Below, piece after piece: positions 33,911 to 45,283 of a stretch of DNA of 64,000 bases (within the stretch, counting starts at the first letter, position 1; the number at the start of each line of letters is the position of its first letter). A program made the translations under genes and the position numbers. Location: positions 65,518,001-65,582,000 of the forward strand of contig JAQMRL010000006.1 of NCBI GenBank assembly GCA_035578175.1, in the 5' to 3' direction. This DNA is from Catonia carolina (taxonomy: Eukaryota > Arthropoda > Insecta > Hemiptera > Achilidae). The notes below the pieces were generated by a model that worked only from the letters and a program-made list of their open reading frames with translations, had not been told where the DNA came from and did no database searches.

Positions 33911-36900
33911 GTCATGTCCCACCGATGCGCAAGTACACCAAAAGGGGCGGTACAAGCGTACTAGACATAATTTTACTATTTAACATTCAGAAATGCTATA
34001 TTTTAAAAATTTACTAAAAACTCACCACCTAGAAACCTATATAAAAACTCTTTTTATATTTCTGTACCATTTCTGCGATAAAAAAACCGCTGGGCGTTAT
34101 CTTGCCAAAGGGCAGCCCATCTTGTTGTCATGTCCCACCGATGCGCAGGTACACCGAAATGTGCGGTACCTGCGTACTAGACATACTTTTACTATCTAAC
34201 TATTCAGAAATACGACATATTTAAAACTTAAAATTTATCACTTAGAAACCTATATAAAAACATTTTTTTTATCCCTGTACCATATTTTAGATTAAAACAA
34301 CCGCATAGCATTATCTTGGCGACGGGGCGTCCACCTTGTTGTCATGTCCTACCGATGCGCAAGTACACCGACAGGGGCAGTTTTTGCGTACTAGACATAC
34401 TTTTAATATCTAAATATCTGAAACTACGAGATATTTAAAATTTACATAAAACTCATCACTTATGGACCGGGAGTCCATCTTATGTCATGTCCCACCGATG
34501 CGCAAAAACACCGAAAGGGGCGGTACCTGCGTACTAGACATACTTTTACTATCTAACTATCCAGAAATACCAGATTTTAAGAGTTTACTTAAAACTCACC
34601 GCCTAGAAACCTCTGTAAAACAATTTTTATAGTCCTGTACCATTTTTAAGATAGAAACTACCGTCGGGCGTTATGTTAGCGACCAGATGTCCATCAAGTC
34701 GTCATGTCCCAGCGATGCGGAAGAACACCAAACAGGACGTATCCTGCGTACTAGACATACTTTTCCTGTCTTACTATTCAGAAATACAGTTAGTCTAATT
34801 AAATTTTACTTAAAACTTATCACTTAGAAACCTATATAAAAACACTTTTTATATTCCTGTACCATTTTTAATATTGAAACAACCGCCGGGCATTATCTTT
34901 GCAAAACGCCGTCCATCTTGTTGTCATGTCCAACCGATGCGCAAGTACACCGAAAGGGGCGGTACCTGAGTACTAGACATACTTTCACTATCTAACTATC
35001 CAGAAATACGGGATTTTAAGAGTTTACTTAAAACTCACCGCCTAGAAACCTCTGTAAAACAATTTTTATAGCTTTGTACCAATTTTAGATAAAAACAACC
35101 GCCGGGCGTTATCTTAGCGACCGGAAGTCCATCATGTTGTCACGTCCCAGCGATGCGCAAGAACAACAAACGGGGCGTGACCAGCGTACTAGACATACTC
35201 TCCTATCTTACTATTCAGAAATACAGTTATTTAAATTTTACTTAAAACTCATCCCATAGAAACCTATATAAAAACACTTTTATTATTCCTGTACCATTTT
35301 TTTTTATTAAAACCACCGCCGGGCGTGTTCTTGGCGACGGGGCGTCCATCTTGTTTTCATGTCTCACCGATGCGCAAGTACATCAACGGGCGGTACCTGC
35401 GTACTAGAAATCATTTTACTATTTAACTATTCAGAAATGCGATATTTTAAAAATTTACTAAAAACACATCACCTAGAAACCTATATAAAAACTCTTTTTA
35501 TAAATCTGTACCATTTTTAAGATAGAAACAATCGCCGGGCGTTATTTTGGCTACGGGGAGTCTTTTTTTTGTCATGTCCCACCGATGCGCAAGTACACCT
35601 AAAGGGGCGGTACCTGCGTACTAGACATATTTCTACTGTCTAACTGTTCAGAAATACGAGATATTTAAAACTTACATAAAACTTATCACTTAGAAACCTA
35701 CATAAAAACACTTTTTTTATTTCTGTACCATATTTTAGATTAAAACTACCGCCGGGCATTATCTTGGCGACGGGGCGTCCGTCTTCTTGTCATGTCCCAC
35801 CGATGCCCAAGTACACCGAAAGGGGCGGTACTTGCGTACTAGACAAATTTTTACCATCTAACTATCAAGAAATACGAGATTTTAAAAATTTACTTAAAAC
35901 TTATCACTTACAAACCTATAAAAAACAATATTTATAGTCCTGTACCATTTTTAAGATAAAAACAACCGCTGGGCGTTATCCTGCCGACGGGGAGTCCATC
36001 TTGTTGTCATGCTCCACCGATGCGCAAGTACATCGAAGGGGGTGGTACCTGCGTACTAGACGTACTTTTACTATCTAACTATTCGGAAATACGAGATATT
36101 AAAAATTTACTTAAAACTTATCACTTAGAAACCTATATAAAAAGACTTCTTTTATTTGTGTACCATTTTTAAGATAACAAAAAACAGCCGGGTATTATCT
36201 TGGCGTCGAGGCGTCCATCTTTTTGTAATGTCCTTTCGAAGCGCAAGTACACCGAAAGGGGCCGTACATTCGTATTCAAAATAATTTTACTATTTTACTA
36301 TTCAGAAATGCGATATTTTTAAAATTTACTAAAAACCCATCACCTAGAAACATATATAAAAAGTAGTTTTATATTTCTGTACCATTTTTAAGATAAAAAT
36401 AACTACCGGGCGTCATCTTGGCGACGGGCAGTCTATCTTGTTGTCATGTCCCACCGATGTGCAAGTAATTACACCAAAAGAGGCGATACCTGCGTACTAG
36501 ACATACTTTTCAATCTAACTGTTCAAAAATACAGTTGTTCAAAACTTACTTAAAACTTATCACTTAGAAACCAATATAAAAACACTTTTTTTATTCTTGT
36601 ACCATTTATAATAGTATTAAAACAACCGCTGGGCATTGTCTTGGCGATACGCTGTCTATCTTGTAGTCAAGTCCTACCGACGCGCAAGTACACCGAAAGA
36701 AGATGTACTTGCGTACTAGACATAATTTTACTATCTAAGAGTCCAGAATTACGAGATTTTAAGAGTTTACTTAAAACTCACCGCCTAGAAACCTCGGTAA
36801 AACAAAATTTATAGTTTTTTACCATTTTTGAGATAAAAACAACAGCCGGGCGTTATCTTAGCGACCGGGAGTCCATCATGTTGTCACGTCCCAGCGATGC

Positions 36901-37437
36901 GCAAGAACACCAAACGGGGCGTGACCTGCGTACTAGACATAATTTTTCTATCTTACTTTTTAGAAATACATTTATTTAAATTTTATCTAAAACTTGTCAC
37001 TTAGAAATCTATATAAAAACGCTTTTATTATTCCTGTACCATATTTTAGATTAAAACAACTGCCGGGCATTATCTTGGCGACGGGGCGTCCATCATGTTT
37101 TCATGTCTTACCGATGCGCAAGTACACCAAAAGGGGCGGTACCTGCGTACTAGACACAATTTTAGTACCTAACCATTCAGAAATGCGATATTTTAAAATT
37201 TTACTAAAAACGCATCACCTAGAAACTTATATAAAAACTCTTTTTATATTTCTGTACAGTTTTTAAGATTAAAACAACCGCTGGGTGTTAACTTGGAAAC
37301 GGCGTGTCCATCTTGTTGTCATGTCCCACCGATGCGCAAGTACACCGAAAGGGGCGGTAACGGCATAATTTTACTAAACATTCAGAAATGCGATATTTTA
37401 AAAATGTACTAAAAACTCATCACCTAGAAACCTATAT
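33911..37437. repeat. Satellite array, ~217 bp monomer, right part
   Basis: Continues the array after the P-like insertion with about 16 monomers. The sub-type with cccagcgatgcg occurs at 34708, 35146 and 36890, spaced 438 and 1744 bp, close to two and eight monomers. Some monomers are shortened (near 34455 and 37365). The array stops abruptly at about 37437 inside a monomer, where a transposase relic begins. Confidence 0.95.
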
Positions 37438-37439
37438 AT

Positions 37440-38085
37440 CTATATTTCTGACGTGATTTTGATTGGCCTACGTTTTATCTAAATATATAATTGGTCGTTG
37501 GAACTTTCCTTTTCTTATCGATTGCATCTTCCGAAGATATTTAATCGGAGACGAGACAATGTCCGCACGCTCCATGAAAAACCTTCTATTGTCATTACCT
37601 TTCTTGTAACTGTACCCAAAATTTTTAATTATTCTTCATGTAAACGTTACGGACCCGGTGTAGGCCTACCCAATTTTTTCTTCTAAAACTTTTCTAACTT
37701 TTTCGCATGTAGGGTACTCCCCACGTTCAAAAACCTCGGTTATTGTTCTGCGAATGCATTGCTCATCGAAACTGTCAACACCGGTGATGCATTTTTTGTG
37801 AGGTATCTTCTTATGAGAAGACGTAAACGACACGGGTTGTTCTTCATTGGTCTCACAGATTTCATTGATAACAGCTGATGCAGCTTTGTTCTCACTGGCT
37901 TCGGCACATATTCTTTGCACAGTGCTGCGACTGCATGAGCAAGTAGTTGCAGTCACTTCCTGGGTTGTTGAAAACATTTCACGAATTGTTGCTTCAGGAT
38001 TACTATACAGAAATTCTTTAAAGTAATTATACACACTGTCAATAATGGTTTCGGATTGGCTTCGTAAATCACGTTTTTCACTCAT
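37440..38085 (-). pseudogene. IS630/Tc1-like transposase N-terminal relic
   Basis: The minus-strand frame from 38085 has a helix-turn-helix part (TCSCSRSTVQRICAEASENK), then FDEQCIRRTITEVFERGEYP and CEKVRKVLEEKIG, a stop at 37666, and beyond it RRFFMERADIV and IIYLDKTW at about 37450-37470. This is the order found in insect DDE transposases of this group up to the first catalytic Asp. The rest is cut off by the satellite edge. Stops at IG* and after KTW mark decay. Confidence 0.65.
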
Positions 38086-38186
38086 CGTTGACAGTTACTG
38101 CGTACACTTTAATCTCTTGTGCACTAAACGGAAACTAAAACTGAACTGGTGAATTTATTTGTACTATAATATAATCATATACATTT

Positions 38187-39480
38187 ACAAAAGACTATGT
38201 ATATTTTTATATCTGTCTTTATAATACGTAGAAACAGTCTTACATTTTGTGTTGACAGTCATAAAAGCAAACACTGCAGTGTATAATACAATCTGTAATT
38301 AATTAACTAAAAAAATTTGACATCCTGATTTATAAAGCTTTTTTTTGATAGTACTATATCAATAAAAGTAAACATTAAAAATAGATGGTGATTTTGACTA
38401 TTACACATTTATAAGCAAGACATTACAGTTTATAATCAAGAGTATGGAAGTAGTAGTACGTTTTGTGCACACTATACAAACTGCTGCAACCACTTTACAT
38501 GTGTGGGAGTGAAAATACTTATTACGGAAGCTTCTATTGAAATTACATGAACTATAGTAGGGTTAATGATCTAATGATTTTTCAAATGAATGTTAAAAGT
38601 ATAAATAGGAACTTTCATGAATTTTTATTGTATTTAAAAACCTCGTTAAGAAACCTGACTTCATTGTACTAACTGAAGCCTGGATTCAGACCAATTCCAA
38701 TATGAATCTTTATCACATCTGTGGATACGATAAAGTTTACTATTGTCTGTGGTATTGACAATATTGACAATCGGGTGGTGGTATAGTGGTTGGTGTTCTA
38801 TCGGGATAACTTTCAATGTAGTCTGGTTGAAAGCTGCTTGTACAGTGTTGACTCCCTGGTAAAAACTTGTGAATGAGCCGAGCTCAGTTTTACGTTGATT
38901 GGTGTTTACAGATGGCACAACTTTAATGTAATCATTTTTCTTGAAAGTCTTACTAATCTTTTGAGTAGTGCTGAAAAAAGTTATGCTTATTTCCACCGGC
39001 GACTTTAAGTTAATATTGACGCTAAAGTATCTCATTGTGTTACCGATAAGTATTTACATATTATCTCGAGTTTTGGACTAGAAAATTTAATAACGAAAAA
39101 TACTCGTGTTACTGAGTCTACTGCTACCTGTGTCAACCATGTTATATTTAGGGAAACATCATCTTAGGTTGTATTAGCGTTGATCGATGCTTTAATAACT
39201 GATCATAAAGCCGTCTGTCTATATATTCCGCGTAAAACTCTAAACGACAAAGTGGTATGAAAACAAACAGAGAAACTGAAAACGAATTATGTGAAACTGA
39301 ATAATGCCCTCAGTGTACAATAACCGTGACACCAATACTGCTTTTAACATATTTCATGATGTGTTGCTAGGCTTATTGCAATTAGCTACTTTTAGATCAA
39401 AAATAATTATCGCAAATCATAAACAGAGGCATTGAAACCTTGGATGACTGAGGGCTTATGTTAAGCCATAAACGTTACGG
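38187..39480 (+). pseudogene. Second CR1/Jockey-like LINE relic (leader + endonuclease part)
   Basis: 38187-38556 matches the 5' leader at 21967-22312. Then coding resembles the start of an APE endonuclease: FIVLTEAWIQTN (about 38660-38700), STGDFKL (about 38985), TRVTESTATCVNH (about 39105-39135), ITDHKAVCLYI (about 39200) and KPWMTEGL (about 39440). Stops and shifts occur throughout, and the reverse transcriptase is missing. The minus frame 38661-39035 is a shadow. It is followed by an (AATA)n-like tail near 39600. Confidence 0.75.
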
Positions 39481-39626
39481 GTAAGCTTTACAAAATTCGC
39501 GGAGAAAACTCTTCGTGAAGAGTTTTGGCGTATAAGTATATATAGTTAAAACTGTTGTTTCTAGCTTAGTACAGTAATAAATTGTATTATGTTTAACTTA
39601 ATAATACAAATAAATAAATAAAATAA

Positions 39627-41161
39627 ATAATTTGACACTCCACCTGTCTGTTATGGGCAGATATATTTATTATCTGTTGATTTAATTTCCCAGGTCTCAT
39701 TAGTTCTTCACACTCCGTTGTTTACCAAATACCTAACTGATATCAAGATTTATGATTTCCTTTTTGCTACTATAACTAAAATACTAATTTCATATTGTGT
39801 AACTTATCTGTAATGTCCATTTCGGAATCTGGATAAAATAAATAATTCAGCCTACACACTGAAGTTTTAAATTACACGTAAATATTACAAATTAAAAATT
39901 ACAATTAAATCTACAAGTAAATTACAATTAAATTAATAATTACAATGTTAAGTCCACCAAGCAGTTGAACTTGAAAATTGGTATAATTATTCAATAATCT
40001 ATTTAATGCAATATTTTCCGGCGAACAAGAGTGTAATTTAAAGGGGTCAGCACTCACGAACGAACGGTTAGAATTCACCAACAGTGAAGCGCTGTAATAA
40101 GCCGAATAACGGAGAAGAAAATTAGGATATAGGAATAAAACAGTAGTTAGCATAGTAACACAACGAATGGGGAATGACTAATGAACTAAACTAAAGAAGA
40201 TATGCAAGTCGTCCTTTACCAGAAATAGCATTGTAGAAAAACAACGTAGGTCTTGAAGCGTGAATGTAAGCCGGTTAATCATTGAAGGCTGGAAATCGTC
40301 GCGAAGTAACAGAGAACACCTAAAGCCTGGGTACGTATAGCACAACACAAAGAGTCCGAAATGTTCGGTCGAATAAGCCTAGATTATCGTCTGTAGAATG
40401 CATAGACCAGGTGGCGTCCCTGGTCTAGCAGCGAGAGAGAACCAACAAACTCATTCAAGCTCAGTTCACAAGTGGAAAACGGGAAAGATCGGAAGCCAGG
40501 ATGCAGTAAATAGAGTAGGGATGAAAAGGGAGGCAAAGATGAGGTATCAATGATAACACCAGAATGAGAAAACATAAATAGGAACAGCAAGATTAATTTA
40601 ACAAAGAAGGCGCGTAAAATTTGAAATACCAAAAATAATCGAACTAAACGTAGTGACCCCTGTAAACGTGATTTAACATGATCATCATCATGATACGAGT
40701 AAAATGACAATAAATAAACTAAACTCGCACTTAATTTAAGTAAATACTACTTACAAATGACACTAAACGTTAGACCATAATTCACAGTAACGTAGACTTT
40801 TTCTAACGCACAGTTACGCAATACTCTAATCGCTTCATAGACATATCAAGACTGACATAATTTAAGCAAACCCACTGCGGTTATAAGGGTGAGCTATAAA
40901 GGTTTCGAGAAAGATTATCGATATAATAATAAAAAAAAATACTTTTGAAATCTTATATTTGTGTGATTTTATATGGTGTTTGACATTACGTAATTTATAT
41001 TGTTAACATCTAAAAATGGATTAACCCATGTATAACCGGTTATATTATTTAGTGTATGGTTTATTTTTATGGTTGAGTGAAAGAAATGATTTGTTCTTAC
41101 CTACAGGTTAAGTTGAATATGAAATTTTTATTTTAAACAATCCACAGGTTTACAATCCACG
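39627..41161. other. Segmental duplication, block B1
   Basis: Counterpart of 1000-2470. It begins with the truncated end of an R1 repeat (tttgacactccacctgtctg), so R1 was part of the duplicated unit. It contains the 733 bp insertion described next and no recognised gene. Confidence 0.65.
39946..40678. mobile_element. Copy-B-specific insertion, solo-LTR candidate
   Basis: Copy A reads through this point (about 1992). The insert begins tgttaagtcc and ends gatttaaca, that is TG...CA with short inverted ends as in LTRs. I see no target duplication, and the minus frame at 40384-40710 (108 codons, hydrophobic middle) is unrecognised. It could also be another kind of insertion. Confidence 0.4.
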
Positions 41162-41333
41162 CCGGCCGCATTGGCGTAGTTGGTAACGTGCTCGCCTCTC
41201 ATCATGTGGTCTTGGATTCGAATCCCATTCAGGCAGGCATATTTTCAAAAGTTGAAAAAAATCATTTCATCCTTCACCGTCTGATTTAGCAGTAATGCAA
41301 AATAGTCTTACGTTAAACAAAAAAAAAAAAAAA
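41162..41333 (+). repeat. SINE family 1, copy-B-specific
   Basis: Head with tggcgtagttgg (A box) and gattcgaatccc (B box), same body as at 8482, ending in a 14-16 base A run. It is absent from the paralogous site near 2465. It sits immediately 5' of SINE family 2. Confidence 0.88.
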
Positions 41334-41450
41334 ATCCTCGGGTTGGTCTAGTGGTAAAGTCGTCGTCGCGACTCAGCTGTTTGACAGCTGATTTCGGAGA
41401 CGAAGGTATTGCTCGAGTTCTAGCTCCGTGTAGTTGGAAGGAATGCAGTG
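41334..41450 (+). repeat. SINE family 2, copy in block B1
   Basis: Paralogue of 2474-2590 with A box tggtctagtgg and B-box-like gctcgagttct. It was inherited through the duplication rather than inserted independently. Confidence 0.6.
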
Positions 41451-41454
41451 TAGA

Positions 41455-42115
41455 AAATAATAATTTGTATTTAAAAAAATGTATTCAATAATTTTTAACT
41501 GTAAGTTTTAACGTATTACAAACCGTACGAAATTGACATACATTTTGTTGTACATTTCAGTTTAAAAAATACATGCCATTAATTATGCTGAGCAACACAA
41601 TCGTCGTAAACTTAAAAACAAAAATTTAATTAAATTTATTTTTATTACAATATGTCATAATATACGCATTTCATATTTTAACCTATGAGGTAAATAACCA
41701 ATGTTTGCAATAAAATATAAGTAAATTGGCAACCTTAATACTTCTCAAAGTACAGTAGTTAGAGAGATAAAAATTTCATTACACAGTTCATACATCGTAC
41801 TCCAAATAATAAAATAAAATAAATTTTATAGACATGAAGTATAAAATAGAACTTGATAGGTACGTAGTTTCAAACAGAAAAACTTAAATACCTAGATATA
41901 GCCCTGTTCTGACTTTTATTTATTAATTGTCTCTCTATTTATTAATGGTTTACATATTCTAAAATAACCATAACATAATTTTGAACATCTATGACGTACA
42001 ATATTTACTTTGATGTCAGTAAATCCTGCCAAATAGTGATTTGTAAATGAAATGAAACTAGAATAGTTAAAAAAGTTGCCGACTGCCCTACCAATATTAG
42101 CGCCTGCAGACGGTC
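41455..42115. other. Duplication block B2, AT-rich start
   Basis: Matches 7805-8460. Nothing else seen. The left junction shows that 5.2 kb present in copy A is absent here. Confidence 0.55.
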
Positions 42116-42720
42116 CCAGTACCTGCCTGCCGCTCAGAGCGCTGCAGACGCGCAGAGTCAGCAGTGCCTCCCCTCCACCTTGATGTGAACTCACCGGAGG
42201 GGCATTTAAGCGGCAGCACTGGCCCGCGAGAGACACACTATAATCAACTCTCAACCGGAGAGCTCCCGACGAAAGAAGAAGAGACCGGCCGAGACCAGAT
42301 GCACCATCCTTGGTCTACCCTACCGGTAGCGAACGCTACTTTCCCATACCGGTCAGCCTTCGCCGACATGGAGAGAACCGCTTCGGCCGCGCTATTGGCA
42401 GACAACCTACGCCGACCCGATACTGCGGGGCTCTGGGGGCCACCAATGTCACGCTGCAGTGAAGACCCAACTGCCACTGAAGGAAGGCTAGGCCTATAAC
42501 CGGTAGCCGAGCCGTTACTTTTCGAGCTTCACTTTCACCACGCCGGCCTGCCGCTTTCAACCACCAACAACAACCCTTTTCAGGGCCACCTCAAAACCCA
42601 AACGGTTCTTTTCAGGATCACCAACCTTAAAAACTGCATTTTTCAGCGCCACCAAACTAACACGCAAGGTTTTGCCACGTGTCGTCGGCCCCGGTCGGCG
42701 GCAGTAAATTGTGAGTAGCT
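42116..42720 (+). other. GC-rich unit 3 with tandem histone-type stem-loops
   Basis: Paralogue of unit 1 without its AT insert: TATA-like ggcatttaagcggc (about 42202), a GC-rich middle, three stem-loops, then gccacgtgtcgtcggccccgg at its end. The frame at 42164-42499 shares NLRRPDTAGLWGPPMSRC with unit 1 but ends earlier. Three minus-strand frames over it are shadows. The compact arrangement here probably shows the ancestral form. Confidence 0.45.
42574..42650 (+). promoter_or_regulatory. Three tandem histone-type 3' stem-loops
   Basis: 42572-42587 (aacccttttcagggcc, stem imperfect at the base), 42604-42619 (ggttcttttcaggatc, six pairs including two wobbles, preceded by aaac and followed by acc), and 42635-42650 (degenerate, but followed by accaaact). 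Three in a row is not the arrangement of ordinary histone genes. Confidence 0.6.
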
Positions 42721-43922
42721 TATCGGTTATAACTCCCAGTTTTGATAATCGATGTGATAACCCCATCATAGTATGGTATTGGTTATTATATGCAGTTTTA
42801 CTGGCTATATTTTAAACAAAAATCAGTCCTAAGGGTTATTGGTTGCTATTTGCAGATTTAAATGAAAGATTTACGGTTAGTATACGCATTTAATATTTGA
42901 CACAGCGTGCAGTCACGTCACAACTTATTTTAACAGGTTACATGTCAACCGGTTAGAATTTTCGTAAATGTACAAATATTTATTTGTACATTTTTGTTTT
43001 ATTTTATTTTATTTTTTTTTGTTAATACAGTGACATTTAAAACTTTTACTTCGCTTTTAAAGTGTAAATTCAAATGAAACGGCAATATTGACAATAATGT
43101 AAGTGATTTTAAGTCAATACGTGAAAAAAAGAGTTTATAACCCATTCTACAGCAGTTTGTAAGATAGAAGTTCATATTCGAATACAGCACACAAAAAAGA
43201 TTGATAAAGATTTAACTGCTTATTAAAAATGTTGCAATCGGTTACGGGCCGTGATTCTAATAATTACCAAAATATATTATATTTATTTGTACGTGTTAGC
43301 TAAAATGTTTTTAACGTATAATTCCACGACGTTTGTTATTTTAATCTTACTTGTTATAGGCTTATAAATATAATATGAAAACTTATCTGATTTATAACAG
43401 AGACATTTGAGCTAAAGATTGGTAGCAGCGACAATTTATGTATAAGCCTTCGCATATCCAAAACTTCTGATCTCTAATTCTGGCTTTCGTTATATTACAA
43501 CGGATTCATCGAGGAACAAAACGCAGGTTAGTTTTACCAAAAGTTTACCTAGTGGTTGATTTGAGCGATTATTTATTTTTAACCGACTTCCAATAGCTTA
43601 ATATCTTTTTCAACTTCGTAACTTTTGTAGTTGTTATTTTTTGCGCGTACAAATAAATAATACAGCTACCGATATACTATGTAATTATTGGTTTTTTAAA
43701 ATTCATGGCATTTAAAATACGATTAAGCTATTAATAAGATCTGTTTGTTACTCATTTAATTTTCTTCTTTAATATAATTTAATTCCAGCTTTTTTTCCGT
43801 TTGGCAATTTCTTTTTCATTAATTCAAATATGGAATAGTTTATTCAACGTTTCTATTACGTATGTCGTTCTTCGTCATATTTTCCTCCGGGAAATTATGT
43901 TTTTCAATATTATATCTTTGTT
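42721..43922. other. Duplication block B2 continued
   Basis: Matches about 9560-9870 and 10480-11770, with the copy-A unit 2 missing at about 42990. No gene recognised. Confidence 0.5.
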
Positions 43923-44051
43923 ACTTTCTCTTGCCTAGATGAATGTATGGGAAGGAAAGTATTGTTTTCATGTCGATTTTAAGAAATCGAGTTTTCACCG
44001 GATCTACACGTTTTCAGACCTCCTGAACGTAAAAACATGTTTTTAGCAATT

Positions 44052-44108
<57 letters not shown>

Positions 44109-44856
44109 GTGTGTGTGTGTGTGTTGAAACTTGAAACTTAAGTTACCTATACTACCGGACGCGACACGAACATTTTCAACAAAATCGGTCAACCGGAAGT
44201 AGTGGTTTATTCGTGTAATTTCTCACTTTTTTGCGATTTTCTCAAAAACTGGTCCTACGATTTTTTTAATAATCGCCTGCTTTACTAAATTTTTTATGTT
44301 TTACATGATAGGATAGGCGCCATGTTTGCTGAAATTCTTAGTGAGGCTGTTTTCACGTAAAAACGTTGTTTTTTTAATATTACGGCTTTAATATGCATTT
44401 TAACGCAAAAATTTATATAATAAAAGTTGTAGAGAATTTAAAATCCTACAACTTTTTTTTCAGCTTTTTTTTTGCATAACGCTTAGTTTAGCGGTAATTA
44501 GCGATTTAATTTTTTTCTCACAAAAACGTGTGAAAAATCAATTTTTTAAGATTTTGACCTTAGTGTGCATTTTACGACAAAAGGGTATTATTAAATTTAT
44601 AGAAAATAAAAAGATCTACAACTTTATTAAAAGCATTTGTTTGTACAGTGCCTAGTTTAGCGTGAAATATCTATTTTCCGTACTTTCAAGCCAAACTGAG
44701 GTTGATTTTCATTTTGCGTCTTTCATTCATGATTAAAATTAGGTTATGTTTATTGAGGTTAGTTTTTTGTTTATTTTTAATGTTTTATTACTAATGTTAG
44801 GTTTATTGTTAATTATTTGCATTGGCAAGAGAAAGTGGTGTGAGTGTTCACACCAG
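43923..44856. mobile_element. Copy-B-specific ~930 bp non-autonomous DNA element with microsatellite core
   Basis: Ends are actttctcttgcc and ggcaagagaaagt, a 13 bp terminal inverted repeat. Copy A has an uninterrupted T-run at the site (about 11785). Inside are (CT)n at about 44050-44104 running into (GT)n to 44124, and two diverged copies of a ~100 bp AT-rich word with tttaacg...agttgtag (about 44385-44460 and 44565-44625). There is no coding frame, and the superfamily cannot be assigned. Confidence 0.65.
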
Positions 44857-45283
44857 ATTTTTTTTTATATCTTTAAAATGGATCATGAAGGTTGTGGTTA
44901 TATTGTAATACAAATATAAATATATTGTAATTGTTACTTAATACATTTGCTGCTGCTTCTTTCTTGTTTTTGCATATTTTTCTACACAGTTACATGTTTG
45001 TAACCTTTGTGGATTTTACGTCTCCTTTTAATCTTGTCCAATCATTTTCTGTTATTATTAAAAAAACCTGTGGAAAATACGTGGAGAGTAGCAGAGGGAA
45101 GTGGCAACGAGCAACAATGTTATGAAATGTTATTATAATACTGTAACGTCTAACCTTAGGATCGTTTGGTATCTGGGTTGAAAACATAGTAAGCAGACTA
45201 TCTTTAAACTTTAAAAAATTAATTATTTATTTTACAAACTTAATAATTACAATTATTTAATAAACTTAACGTAATAACAAATA
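44857..45283. other. Duplicated AT-rich stretch
   Basis: Matches 11800-12225. It contains the counterpart (minus 44990-45187) of the unassigned frame at 11908-12111. Confidence 0.45.

Noticed and set aside
25420..37437. CRISPR-like array
   Set aside because: Repeats are long contiguous monomers with no unique spacers between short repeats, no cas genes, and eukaryotic context.
38770..38800. A-box-like word gggtggtggtatagtgg suggesting another SINE
   Set aside because: No B box at the expected distance, and the stretch belongs to the LINE endonuclease relic.
38661..39035. Minus-strand 124-codon frame
   Set aside because: Lies over the plus-strand endonuclease relic (STGDFKL, TRVTESTATCVNH), so it is a shadow.
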